A stretch of 43,573 bases of DNA from Amphimedon queenslandica (GCF_000090795.2 NW_003546494.1:9698-53270); one strand, 5' to 3'; shown: positions 31,960 to 41,989, counted from the stretch's first letter. The notes: generated by a model not told the origin, from the sequence alone. Numbers and translations: made by a program.

Positions 31960-32381
31960 GAGTGGATGCGTGATTGTGGCTGTCAATGGCAAGCACAGAA
32001 GAGTATTATTCACTAATACTCAGTTCTACTTTTCTGAAGTTTTCTATGTATACTCATACGCTCTCATCTCGGTACCTGAGATCAATTGAGAGAAGGCTAC
32101 ATTGGAAACAGCAAAGCGTTTGGTGGTTCCAGCTAGAGAAAGACAAGCACCTGTATATGATGACCGGGAATGACTGACTTCATGGTATGAAGGGAGATAA
32201 TACGTGTCTTTTGGCACAATATTGAGAGCTCATGTCCACATTGACCGTCTTAAGAAGTATATAGTGGTAAGATTTAGTTTTGTGGATTGTGAGCAGGAGT
32301 ATGAGTATTATATGGAAGCAACGGTACACTAGCTGGGCAAGCCTGAATTGCACTACTATAACATAAAGCTGATGAAGCTAT
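31960..32381 (+). pseudogene. Coding relic, unknown family, four in-frame stops
   Basis: One plus frame reads VIVAVNGKHRRVLFTNTQFY, then SEVFYVYSYALISVPEIN, a stop, EKATLETAKRLVVPARERQA with PVYDDRE, a stop, LTSWYEGR, a stop, YVSFGTILRAHVHIDRLKKY with FVDCEQEYEYYMEATVH, a stop, and LGKPELHYYNIKLMKL before the last stop. The composition is clearly protein-like between the stops, and two of the stops are where Trp would fit. I do not recognise the family. A shorter ATG-initiated frame from 31986 overlaps it and looks like the shadow. Confidence 0.45.
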
Positions 32382-32384
32382 AAT

Positions 32385-32740
32385 CATTGCTGATTAATTA
32401 GATTTAGTATTTTATCTTAATATGTATGGAACCCCCACTAAAACTTGGAGCAGCTTAATTTTCTTAAATGTGTTATCTTCAGTGAACTGCAAGAACAGCA
32501 TATAAATCCTGCTTACTCAGCAAATATGTATGGTTACATGGAATTGTCACATAGATTAACCTGATTATAGCTATTACCATAGATATTATACATGGACTGA
32601 ACTGTGTATAATATTTATGCTGTTACATTGGGCGAACATTATGGTCTATCTGAACATAACTTTTGATCTGCCATTATTTTTTATGAAATGGTCATACATG
32701 ATTAATTGATGATAATGTTAATACTCATCCACCTACTTAC
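32385..32740. other. Gene-free stretch
   Basis: AT-rich, nothing supported. Confidence 0.4.
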
Positions 32741-32748
32741 ATGTACAT

Positions 32749-33116
32749 TAGAGCTGGCAGATAGTTTTGAATATCTTCACTATCGTGATAGCACAGAAGC
32801 TATTGTGATAGTGGATCTAGCCACCCAGCCTAGGCATGCTGTGCTATAACCACATCTTTAGCAATGAAGTGTTATAGTGTTCAGTGAAGTGGGCCATGTT
32901 GTAAATGAACAACGATTATACTTGTCAAACAACACATCAAGCAATAATACGTACATAACATTATGCTACATTTATTGAATTGTTGAATTGTATCATTTTA
33001 TTTTAAAATTAATAAATTAAACACATAAAAGCTATTGTATCGTGATAGTTTCACTATCAGGATAGTCATTAAGGCAAATATTGTGATAGTGATTTTATCA
33101 CTATCGCCCTGCTCAA
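32749..33116. mobile_element. 368-bp hAT-like short element rich in CACTATC/GATAGTG
   Basis: The ends TAGAGCTGGCAGATAG and, reversed, TTGAGCAGGGCGATAG match at 12 of 16 positions. They are flanked by ATGTACAT and AAGTACAT (one mismatch, 8 bp). Subterminal CTATCGTGATAG and CACTATCACGATA-type palindromes are abundant. It lies just upstream of the acceptor of an exon at 33177. Confidence 0.6.
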
Positions 33117-33176
33117 AAGTACATACTCCTTAATTCTCATTCTCTTACGCATATTCTTTTGTTTATTATCTTCTAG

Positions 33177-35664
33177 TTTCAGAGCACAAGTGAATCTCCT
33201 CAACCTAGGGCACTGAAATTAGAAAAGTTTGATTCTGAAAGAAATGAAACTACAAGACCCTTCAGTGGAGCTGATTCATCTCAATCATTTGTTAAAATAT
33301 GGCTAGAGCTGATTGAAGCTAATTTATCAAGTGGTATTTCTAATCCTAAAAAGCATTCAACTCAAAGTAAAGGTACCATGATTGTTGTGTAGTGACTCTA
33401 TGTGTTTTTGAGATTATGTTTTTGTTATTAGAATCCAGAAAACGTACGTTTAACCAGTCTATTTCTGATTCTGATGGTACACAGCCAGGTACAAGAAAAA
33501 AGAACGAAACTGAGACTGATAATCATAGTACTATGGATCTTAGCCAGCACATTTGGGGTTAGCACAATCCAGTGGCGGATCCAGGGGGGTTCCATGGGTT
33601 CCATGGAACCCCCCCCCCTTTGGCAGAAGAAGTTGTCTTTTTGCAGTATCTTTAGATTCTTTGCAGTCAGTTTGCAGCACTTTTCCTCCATTTTATTAAT
33701 TAAAATTGATGAGCCACACCCAAATTTTAATTAAAATTAATAAGCCACACCTATTTAAGTGAAATGAAACCCCCACTCTTCAATTTTTCTGGATCTGCCA
33801 GTGCAAACAATGGCAAATTAGGCACTTTAAAATTTTAAATTGCATTCATTACATACCTTATTAGCTATTTTGCTACATCACTATAATTCCCTATAGGACA
33901 ATTCAGAATACCTGTCTCACATTTGGTTGAGCCAGGTTTGAACAGAAATATTCAACAGCCAGACATGGTTTTTGTACATGCTTTGAAGGATAAATTGTTG
34001 AAGAATCCTCTTATGGAGGTCGCTCCTATCATTGGTTTATTAGTGCTATCTGAGAGAGAGAATTTAATTCCTGCTCACTGTGAAGCATACAGCAATGAGA
34101 CAATTGGAGGGAATCACTTTTGTATCGTCCTTCAGGAAATTCTGAAGGAAAAATCAACATCTTGTGAAGTTTATACTCACCATATTGTCAGTGTGTATAA
34201 TGGCTTGCGTGACATTGAAGTACAGCATCTAGCCCACAAACGCAATCATGCTGTTGGCTTTAGCCACAGTATGACTACTCAAAATATGGTGACAACTATA
34301 CAATGAATGACTTTAGTGACTTCTGTCTTCGTCGATTCATGTGTCGAATGCATCTCTATTCCCTTACTGGTACAGAAATAACATATCAAGTGCCTGAAAA
34401 GAACACTAAATGTAAGGATTCTTGTGGTACATCATGGATAATGACTGTAAGTAAATTGATGTCAATTTTATGTTAAGGTTGGGCAATATGTCATTTAGAA
34501 CTAGCGTTTATAATAGGTAATTGAAATAATTATGTATGGTGACAAGTCTATGTCACCATAGGTAGTTAAGCTTATAATGGTTATGACATACAGGGATGCA
34601 TGTGTAACAGCTAGACCATGGAAAGTGAATGTGTTGAATTTCTGCTTAAAAATTTAAATTAAATATAATTGTTTAATATTATTTTACTGTCTATATAGCA
34701 TCTTCATGTACATGTAACTGTTAAAGGCATTTATTGGTATTATAGTCATACTGATGTATCTTAAAGAGAAAATCATAGTACTTAGCTGTAATATAATGTA
34801 TTTATTTATTAACATGCACAGAAACAAATTGATGAGAATATGATCTTCCTTTTATTAACTCTGTCACCATCAGATTATGCCATATTACTGGAGATTTTTC
34901 AGAAGTATGAGATAGGAACACTCATGAAGCTCCCTAAAAGTACCTCCTCAGGTTTACACAAACTAGACTGCAAAGGGAGTCACTTTTGTTTTTTACGCAA
35001 TCTAGATGCAGCTGTCACATCCCAAATACAGGTTAAAGTACGTGATGGAGCCCTTTCTCTGTCACAGCTCAATAAAGCTTGCCAAGAAGCCAAGAAGCTT
35101 CGAGATTTAAAGAAAACGTTTCTAGAACTTGTTGGTCTATCGACTTGGACTGAAGCTAAAGCAAAGTATCCACATTTTGCCACTGAAGAAAAAATAATGG
35201 GTAATTGCATCTCATTGGCTGAATATTGTCACAGAGTTTTGAATTACTGTATTATACAATGAGTGGAAATTTTTGTGGCCCAAAATTTCACAAATCAGTT
35301 ATAAACCATTTTGTGGCTTTATTTTTCATTTTTACTTCTTGGCTACATTGAACTGAACTAAATCAATTTCAACCAATATTATCACCATAATTTGTTGTCC
35401 ACAAATTATTCCATTATACAATAATTGTGATAGGTATTATTATTTGAAACAACCTTGTCTCATACTAGGTACAAGGAAACCAGTGAATGTGCAGCTACAG
35501 AGGGACTCTACGTTAAAAGTCAAAATGGAGCTTATATGTGCTTCATAAATGGTGAAACTGATACTTGGTCCTACTCTTCTGATAAGAGTTTAATGTCTGA
35601 TTCCTCTGATTTTTCACTCTCAAGATTTACTACATCACCAGACCAGGCGAGTCTATCAGGGTTG
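33177..35664 (+). CDS. Multi-exon gene of unknown function
   Basis: Exon a, 33177-33372 (ESPQPRALKLEKFDSERNET, IWLELIEANLSSG), ends AAAG/GTACC. Exon b, 33432-33557 (SRKRTFNQSISDSDGTQPG, LSQHIWG), joins in phase. Exon c, 33897-34446, reads QFRIPVSHLVEPGLNRNIQQ, HALKDKLLKNPLMEVAPIIG, ETIGGNHFCIVLQEILKE and GLRDIEVQHLAHKRN, needs one shift near 34270 (a lesion or a small intron ending TAGCCACAG), then YDYSKYGDNYTMNDFSDFCL to a GTAAGT donor. Exon d, from 34822, joins in phase 0 (KQIDENMIFLLLTLSPSDYA, FHCFLRN-like core, WTEAKAKYPHF), with a possible donor at 35201. A further exon near 35469-35660 is open in two frames. The GLxxxExxHLAHKxN core resembles uncharacterised sponge-type proteins. Short elements occupy two introns. 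Confidence 0.55.
33570..33803. mobile_element. Short hAT-like element in an intron
   Basis: The ends CAGTGGCGGATCCAG and, reversed, CACTGGCAGATCCAG match at 13 of 15 positions. The sequence GGTTCCATGGGTTCCATGGAAC, followed by a C run, lies just inside. CAGTGGCG ends are usual for hAT. Flanks GCACAAT and GCAAACAAT are suggestive of an eroded duplication. Confidence 0.65.
34447..34821 (+). other. Intron of the 33-35.7-kb gene
   Basis: GTAAGT at 34447 and an ATGCACAG acceptor at 34814-34821. The flanking exons join in phase 0. AT-rich, with no element recognised. Confidence 0.55.
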
Positions 35665-35838
35665 TATGTTATACACATACAAATGTATTTATAATAATAA
35701 TGTGATCAATTGGTGTAATTGTTAAAGGCAATAATGATAACATAAGTTGAATTTCAAATAGTAGAATGTATTATAATTGTAATGGTAATTGTCATTTTAT
35801 CTTCAAAGTCATAATTAAAGTCACAAAAAATTACAATA

Positions 35839-35875
35839 CCTTAAGCCTACTATTTTTAGCGTCTACTAAATTTAG
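35839..35875 (+). repeat. Left terminal inverted repeat of the pogo-like element
   Basis: It starts CCTTAAGCCTACTATTTTTA and continues AGCGTCTACTAAATTTAG in overlapping phase. Its reverse complement is at 38684-38720 with one difference (C versus T at position 8). TA precedes it. Confidence 0.9.
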
Positions 35876-35928
35876 CTATATTAGCGATTTGCAAAAAAAT
35901 CATTAAAATTTAACCACGCTAAATTAAA

Positions 35929-36467
35929 TCAAATGAAGTTATTAATAGTTATAAATAATAATGGCCGACATTTTCTATAACTAGCGCAGTCTTGTTCTTC
36001 ATCTCTATCACTATCATCTGAATCTGAGCACATCGTTTTCAATATGTCTTTTGTTGCATCATCATATTTCCCACCGATTGGTTCCTTGTAATTATTTTTA
36101 TTAGGTTTTTGAATTTCATCAATTTTTGGCTGTTTTTATCCGAGTACTCCATGGCAACTGTCACCTTGACTGGGATCTCTAGTCCACCTTGAATGAGTGG
36201 TGACCTCCTGTATTGATCATCAAGCACAATTACTGAAACTTGTGCACCATGCTCCAGTATAAAGCGGATGAACCGGGAAGTTTCCTTAGGAAGATGACCA
36301 ATAAGTTGACTTTTTTCAAGAGCTGCAATTGTGTGGCGGTCATAAGCATTTCCTGTCTCTTAAATTACAGCCAGGATCTCCCCTTGGATTGGACTCCAAG
36401 ATACTTTATAGACATGATATCCTTGCAGTCCACAGTTAAATGTAAAACTTAGATCAACAGATGCCAT
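35929..36467 (-). pseudogene. HIRAN-domain gene carried by the pogo-like element
   Basis: HIRAN domains (as in HLTF/Rad5) bind DNA, in HLTF the 3'-OH end of single strands. From the ATG at 36467: MASVDLSFTFNCGLQGYHVY, KVSWSPIQGEILAVI, an in-frame TAA (36360-36362), ETGNAYDRHTIAALEKSQLI, GHLPKETSRFIRFILEHGAQ and GGLEIPVKVTVAMEYSD. The G-x-x-Y-Y-like start, the E-x-x-N-x-Y-D-x-x-x-I core and I-G-H-L-P are the family hallmarks. After a frame change near 36120-36132 an acidic tail follows (YKEPIGGKYDDATKDIL then CSDSDDSDRDEEQD) to a stop at 35929. Length about 175 residues, HIRAN only, no helicase or RING. It lies wholly inside the 37-bp ends. One stop and one frameshift make this copy inactive unless read through. 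Confidence 0.75.
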
Positions 36468-36640
36468 TTTCCAAATTAAATTAAAGTCACATGTTCCCAC
36501 ACGTGCACGGTCGAGATATGTTGATATCTCGACCGTGACATATGAGATATGTTGATATGTTGATATGTTGATCAACTCTCTGATTGTGTGCCTCTTTCCT
36601 TCTTCTGTTCTGTTGTTGTGTTGCCACAGGTGTGTTGGAC
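36468..36640. promoter_or_regulatory. Divergent intergenic region between HIRAN and transposase genes
   Basis: 173 bp separate the two ATGs. It contains a perfect hairpin at 36506-36537 (CACGGTCGAGATAT, loop GTTG, complement), then GATATGTTGATATGTTGATA repeats at about 36544-36570. On the plus side TTGCCACAG/G, an acceptor-like site, precedes the transposase ATG. A shared promoter with an operator-like palindrome is inferred from position. Confidence 0.5.
36506..36537. repeat. Perfect 14-bp inverted repeat (hairpin)
   Basis: CACGGTCGAGATAT at 36506-36519, loop GTTG, then ATATCTCGACCGTG at 36524-36537. No mismatch, unlike the surrounding decayed coding regions. Confidence 0.9.
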
Positions 36641-38564
36641 ATGTCACTCTATCAGTTTGGTTTTAAGCGAATATCACACCGTGTGGCGGGTTCCAGTTCC
36701 TCTACCAGCCAGTCTATGAATACTCCAAGCCATATGCCTGCCTTCGAAATGTCTCGTTTGGGCCAGGTCAAGTATGACGAGTCTCTAGCTACTGTTTCTG
36801 ATCTTGCAGATCCTATAGGGTTCACTTGCAAAAAAACGAAAGTTACAAGGTATGTACACAAAATATTCACCTAAAGCGCGTGATAGATTGGAAAATATGC
36901 TTTAATAAATGGGAATGAAAGGGCTAGGAAACATTTCATAAATGAGTTTCCAAACTTGACTGAAAGCTCTGTTTGAAATTTTAAGAAGGCCTACAATGAA
37001 AAATTAAAGCATGAGCAGAAACACTTGCATCCTCAACCAGTCACTAAACTTCCATTACAGCCAAGAGGACATCCACCAATTATGCTAGACTTGGATGAAA
37101 AGTTAATTAAGTTTCTTCATGCTATACGCAACAGAGGTGGTGTCTTCAATATTTATGTCGTCCGTGCTAGTGCAAAGACTTTTCTTGATTCGATTATAAC
37201 TACTCATCACCATTTGTCTCGTTTCAGTATGCCACGTTCATTGGTTTACTCTCTTTATCGAAGAATGGGGTTAACTCGTCCTTGGGAACTACATCTCGCC
37301 CCAGAGGTCTATATCAAGAATGTAAATTTGAGTTTCTTCATGATGTCAAAGAAGCTGTCATTAAGCATAGCATTCCACCACTAATGCTGAATTCAGATCA
37401 GACACCATCATCTTATGTAAGTTAGTGATGGGCGATATATCGATTCTTTATCGATATAAACCATATTTTACGGAATCGATTTGAATCATTATCAAAATTT
37501 TCATGCAATTTTCATCGATCTATTGACCACGCCCATTTATTTAGGTTAAATAACTAATTTTAATAAGTAATTGCACTGTTGAACTGCAAGAAGCAACTGA
37601 CCAGTTGTTAGCTCAGCCTACCCCAATAAGAAGAGAACCAAGTTCAAGAGCATGAAAATGATCTTCTCTCATGACAAGTACAGTTATATCTGTGCCAAAA
37701 TCATTAGCCACACCCTTGACACGCCCCCAAAATGAAGGTGTGGTTATCGTATCGTTAATAATCGATATTTCCTTATAAAGTCCAATATCGATCGTTATCG
37801 AAAATTAAGAAAATTGGCCATATTGCCCATCACTAATGTAAGTGTTCGAAACAAAGCAATGGCAGCACGGGGGTCAATTTCAGTTCGAATGAAAGGTTTA
37901 GCTGACAAGCGCAACATCACTCTAAATGTTGTGATTAGCCTTTCTGGTAAATTTCTCCCATTACAAATGATATATTGAGGAAGAACCAATTCATGCCATC
38001 CCCGTGAAATTATTTTTTCAAATGGTTTTTGTGTATGTCACAATCTGAAGCATTGGTCAAATGAAGATGAAACAATTAAATTGTTTCATGAAGTTGTGTA
38101 TCCATATATCAAGAAGAAGCAAGTTGAATTGAACTTAACTAAATCACAAATGGTACTCATGATTTGCGATGTATTTAGAGGTGAAATGACAACTAGATTC
38201 AAAGATAAACTGGAATTATTGAACATAGTACTCGTTACGGTACCAGCTAATATGACAAATTTTTTTCAGCCCATAGATTTAACTGTGAATGCTTCTGCTA
38301 AACAGTATATGAAAAAGCAATTCAACGAGTTCTACGTCAGGCAGTGAGATCCCAACTTGTTGATAATAGGGAAGTATAAGATATAGAGGTAGACTAACAT
38401 GCATCAAACCACTTCATGCTCAGTGGTTAATAAACATGTACAATCACTTCAGCTCAACAGATGGAGCTTCAATAATCTTAAAAGAATGGAAGAAATCTGG
38501 AATTTATGATGTACTTCATGGAAGCAGTGAAATACCACCTGAAGATTCTTTTATAGAAGTCTAA
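36641..38564 (+). pseudogene. Pogo-like DDE transposase, split by a hAT-type insertion
   Basis: The ATG at 36641 begins MSLYQFGFKRISHRVAG. A helix-turn-helix region follows in changing frames (LENML, NERARKHFINEFPNLTESS, NFKKAYNEKLKHEQKH), then QPVTKLPLQPRGHPPIMLDL, AIRNRGGVFNIYVVRASAKT and MPRSLVYSLYRRMG (37040-37270). The DDE_1-type core has LNSDQTPSSYV (first Asp, near 37395), LMICDVFRGEMTTRF (second Asp, near 38168) and VPANMTNFFQPIDLTVN (third Asp in QPIDLT, near 38275). The end is KPLHAQWLINMYNHFSSTDG, IILKEWKKSGIYDVLHGSSE and PPEDSFIEV-stop at 38564. Gene order and size match full-length metazoan relatives. Stops and frameshifts near 36870, 36915, 36985, 37290, 37976 and 38345 plus the insertion at 37423-37835 inactivate it. 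Confidence 0.8.
37423..37835. mobile_element. 413-bp hAT-type short element in the transposase gene
   Basis: The ends TAGTGATGGGCGATAT and, reversed, TAGTGATGGGCAATAT differ at one of 16. ATGTAAGT is duplicated perfectly at 37415-37422 and 37836-37843. Subterminal ATCGATTC/TATCGATA palindromes are abundant. Removing the element and one octamer restores the reading PSSYVSVRNKAMAARG. Confidence 0.92.
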
Positions 38565-38683
38565 CTGACCACTGAGACTGTTTAAAACTAAAAGTATTAT
38601 TTTTGACATTGTACGATAAAAAGTGACAGTAATAATGAAAACGCTAAAATTAGCAACGCCAAATATCACTTATACCCAATTCA

Positions 38684-38720
38684 CTAAATTTAGTAGACGC
38701 TAAAAATAGTAGACTTAAGG
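38684..38720 (-). repeat. Right terminal inverted repeat of the pogo-like element
   Basis: Partner of 35839-35875; TA follows at 38721-38722. Confidence 0.9.
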
Positions 38721-38752
38721 TAATTTTAGACCCAATTAATTTCAATTTCTAG

Positions 38753-39540
38753 ATTAATAAATACACTTCAACGGTAAAAGCCATAAATACAGCAGCTGGA
38801 TTGGGTGCATATTGTATTGTTTATTATGTACCTGTGGATTGTCAGTATATACAAAAGAGCTTGTCATCACTCAATGATATGGGATTGCTTGCTAATGTTG
38901 GATATTATTAACCTAATAGAATTCAGAAAAGTCTGTCATTTATGTGTGATTTAATGTTTTATCATAACAATTTATAGCAGTAGCTCTTTTGAAGCATGTA
39001 CTTAGTCCATTTATTTTGGCTGTCAACGTCACTATCAAATTATTGGAAAAGCAGATCCCCTTGAGATAGAACCTGACAATTACACCAATGACACTGACTA
39101 TATTTTGTTTTGAAGTATCATCAGGTAAGTGGAATCTCATAATTGCATGTAAAGTATATACTCTATGAATAATTTCAAACCGATTCCATTGTATCTCTCC
39201 TGTAAAAAAAGGTATGTATTTGTCATTGGAGAAGGCAAAAAAATCAGCTCCAAAATAGACAAAATCCAGGCAGCTTTTAATTATGGTGAAAAAGAAATTG
39301 ATGTGAGTATACATGCTTGAGCATAATTATTATTAAATAGTACAAACCTCATTAATTACACCTTGAAATTTCAAAATGTATTAAGATGCATTATATGTAT
39401 TTGATGAGCCATGGGCTTGGTGTAGTAATAATCTTCAATTTTTATTCATTGTTCTTAAAATTTTAAGATTGTTTAATAATCTATTGTTTTCTGCAATAGG
39501 GAAATGTTGAAAACAATGACAATGATGTTGAAAACAGATT
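38753..39540 (+). CDS. Possible further exons downstream of the pogo-like element
   Basis: After AATTTCTAG an open block (38753-38912) reads INKYTSTVKAINTAAGLGAY and VPVDCQYIQKSLSSLNDMGL. Farther on, VFVIGEGKKISSKIDKIQAA with NYGEKEID (about 39210-39298) ends at a GTGAGT donor, and CTGCAATAG at about 39500 precedes GNVENNDNDVEN. These could be later exons of the 33-kb gene with the pogo-like element in an intron, but linkage is not shown. Confidence 0.25.
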
Positions 39541-39544
39541 TTGA

Positions 39545-40098
39545 TGCAGAAAACAAAGACACTGAATCTAATATGTCATGTCAATATCTGTATTTTGTAG
39601 AATATTCTTTTTATTCTGCAAAACTTGATTCATCTTTCTTGAAATATTTAAAATACGATCCACAAATATTGTACAATAAACAAAATATTATGCAAGATTA
39701 AAAGTCTATCTGCAATAATGGTTGATATTAAGCTTGACTTTGCAGAAATCAAAATGTAATTGGAAATTCTACAGTGTAAACGGAAGAGGTTCTAATAGAA
39801 AATTTGAACTATATGTGCTTTGCCTCCAGTGCCAGGTGCAGTTAATGTTTTTGATTATGTCAAATACGACCATTTTGAACTAGCAAACAATTGCAATACA
39901 ATAATATGGTTTTGTTGCTCATGATACCTACTCAGCTTTAATGATTCGTGAATTACAGAAATAACCAAGGTTTTCATTACTTGTATTCAGTTTTTTGTCA
40001 AATTGAGATGATGTAGATCTACAGAGCAAAAAAGGTATATTTATAATACTGCTATATGTACAAATATACTTATACTACTACTACACCTAAAGCCTAAA
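39545..40098. other. Gene-free stretch
   Basis: AT-rich; an open plus frame to 39701 (DAENKDTESNMSCQYLYFVE) is not supported by borders. Confidence 0.35.
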
Positions 40099-40099
40099 A

Positions 40100-40398
40100 T
40101 TTTCATGCTCCACAGCAGTTCCTGGAATATCAAAAGTTATGCCCTTTAGAGATTTTTGGGATCTGAAAGAAAGCAAGAAAAGAAAAATTGTTAGTATGTT
40201 TAGTTTCAAGAAACAATAAAACCTTGAATTTTCATGCTCAACAGTCATTGCTGAAACATAAGAAGGAAGTTACGCTATCTAGTACTTTTTCTGATCTGAA
40301 AAAAAGCAAAAAGGAAAAATTTTTATTTATTTTGTTTTTAGAAAATATAAAACCTTGAATTTTTACTCTCCAAAGGTGTAGCCAGAATATCAGTTTCA
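40100..40398. repeat. About 130-bp tandem repeat, 2.3 units
   Basis: Units start TTTTCATGCTC at 40100 and 40229 and TTTTACTCTCC at 40360. Each full unit contains GATCTGAAAGAAAGC or GATCTGAAAAAAAGC and ends AATAAAACCTTGAA or TATAAAACCTTGAA. Diverged copies. Confidence 0.8.
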
Positions 40399-40644
40399 AA
40401 AACATGTGATGAATTTGCTGAGCTATAAAGCAAGCGATGTACAGTACATATATCTATACATTGTCTTCACAAATTCATGAGCTTCAACATCTTCAGATTA
40501 ATCAACACCTTCATTTATTTTGTAGACTTTTTTGCCTAAACTAATATTTTCCATTATTTCTATTTTATCTCATGAAATACTAGCAACTAAAAATTCATCT
40601 TATAATCTATGCTCCCATAGACCTAAATAAAGAATGGAATGCAT

Positions 40645-41250
40645 CATAGGCGGCTGCAAGATTTTGCTGCAAGTAGGGCAATGGTGTGGCTAAATGTAGG
40701 AGTGGTCAAAAGGTGTGGTTATGACCACACCCGCACGCCTTGCTCTTCAGTTCTAGCCCGTTTTGGCTTCTATTTTGGCATTTTGGAAAAGAATCCGGTT
40801 GAAAAAGGCTATGAACTACTCAATGAAGAGTTACCCTGCAGAAAATTCAGCACCTAAATACCACTATCAATAAAGAGTATCTGTAGCTAGGTGATTTAGC
40901 TGTTCAATGAGTCTTAGCTGACTCTGATGATTCGTAACGAAGCTACTACATGGAGAAGTCTGTTATTCTAGCAGCAGGTTACTAGTAGTGGACCATGTCT
41001 TCCGGAAGTGACAATAAATATGGACCTATGAAGTGGCTGACTGGCTTACTGTGAATAAACCATGCAGTTACCAGCTTATTCTCCACTAATTATGACTTTT
41101 TGGAGCAAAATAATGTAGTATTTGTCATTAAAATTAGCCAAAATTATAAATTAATCATGTAATAACTACTAAATGACTATTAATTAACTGCTAATTATGA
41201 TAATTCTAGTAGGGTATTGCCTTCATTGCCTGCCCCTGTAGCCGCCAATG
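40645..41250. mobile_element. 606-bp hAT-type short element
   Basis: The ends CATAGGCGGCTGCA and, reversed, CATTGGCGGCTACA match at 12 of 14. GAATGCAT is duplicated perfectly at 40637-40644 and 41251-41258. No transposase; the plus frame at 40639-40857 is not coding. Confidence 0.85.
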
Positions 41251-41258
41251 GAATGCAT

Positions 41259-41700
41259 GTAATAGTTCATGATGTGCATACACATGATGCACCTGCCAAC
41301 ACATGTTGCCATTCATTTCAGTAGTATGCATGTAGATGGTACAAAAATAATAGTCCTGTGTCAACAGATGTTTCTGTCCAACTTTGCTGACGCTTCAGGA
41401 CTGAGTAAAAACCTCCAGATTGATTGTTTGTAATGCCGCTAACTGGGCTGTATATACCATGCTTCTCTAAATCCCAGCGAGCAGCAAGTTCAATAGATGC
41501 TTAAAATTACATTTAAAGAATAGTGAAGTACATGGCTATGTTCACTATAATATTTAACAAAGTATATACATGTTCTAGTGGTACTATTGAATTGGATTTC
41601 CGGCATTTACTGAAGAAATGGTTGGCTCCCACTCCTTTCAACTTCATCAAAACATGACTCATACTGCTCATACAAATCTTAATGCAGAAGATTTCAAATG
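41259..41700. other. Gene-free stretch
   Basis: No supported gene. A minus frame at 41710-41513 may be eroded continuation of the relic at 41701-41952. Confidence 0.35.
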
Positions 41701-41952
41701 TTACTGACATAGACCAGTAACTCTGCAGATGTTGCTGACCAGTAACTCTGGAGATGTTGCTCCATGACCTTTCAGCCTATTCTTTGCGGAGTTAATGATA
41801 TTCCAAAAAAATCTGCAAAATTTTGGTTGATGCTCATCTATTGAAACAAATCTCCTTTCCTCATCAGTAACCACTGAAACTGACTTAGTACATTGAACAA
41901 AACATAGTAGCTCTTTTGCTGCTATTGTCATAAGTTCATCATGAGTTTTCAT
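41701..41952 (-). pseudogene. Possible MULE-type transposase fragment
   Basis: The frame reads MKTHDELMTIAAKELLCFVQ, VSVVTDEERRFVSIDEHQPK and FFWNIINSAKNRLKGHG. A T-D-E/G-E motif followed 20-25 residues later by a C/F-W-N-H/I-I stretch is usual for the RNase H core of Mutator-like transposases (V-T-D-x-E ... C-W-N-H). Here the Cys and His are replaced by Phe and Ile. The assignment rests on this one motif and is weak. Confidence 0.3.
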
Positions 41953-41989
41953 TTATGAATCATGAACATAGCTGGCATCACTGGATGCT

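Larger units (their letters stand above)
35839..38720 (+). mobile_element. Pogo-like (Tc1/mariner superfamily) transposon with divergent HIRAN gene
   Basis: The ends are 37-bp inverted repeats starting CCTTAAG(C/T)CTACTATTTT (35839-35875 and 38684-38720) with one mismatch. TA flanks both sides (35837-35838, 38721-38722). Inside are a DDE transposase gene on plus (36641-38564) and a HIRAN-domain gene on minus (36467-35929), with a 173-bp intergenic region between their ATGs. TA duplication and a CENP-B/DDE_1-type transposase place it with pogo-like elements. The total is 2882 bp including a later 413-bp insertion plus its 8-bp duplication, so the original was about 2.46 kb. It appears to sit in or beside an intron of the upstream gene. 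Confidence 0.85.

Noticed and set aside
31941..31960. GTGCATGCGCAT, similar to an NRF1 site, as a bidirectional promoter
   Set aside because: The plus-strand ATG at 31986 is probably a shadow of a longer relic that begins near 31960, so a head-to-head promoter is not supported.
36584..36874. Plus frame from 36584 as the transposase start
   Set aside because: An acceptor-like TTGCCACAG lies between 36584 and the better ATG at 36641, and homology-like sequence begins at MSLYQFGF.
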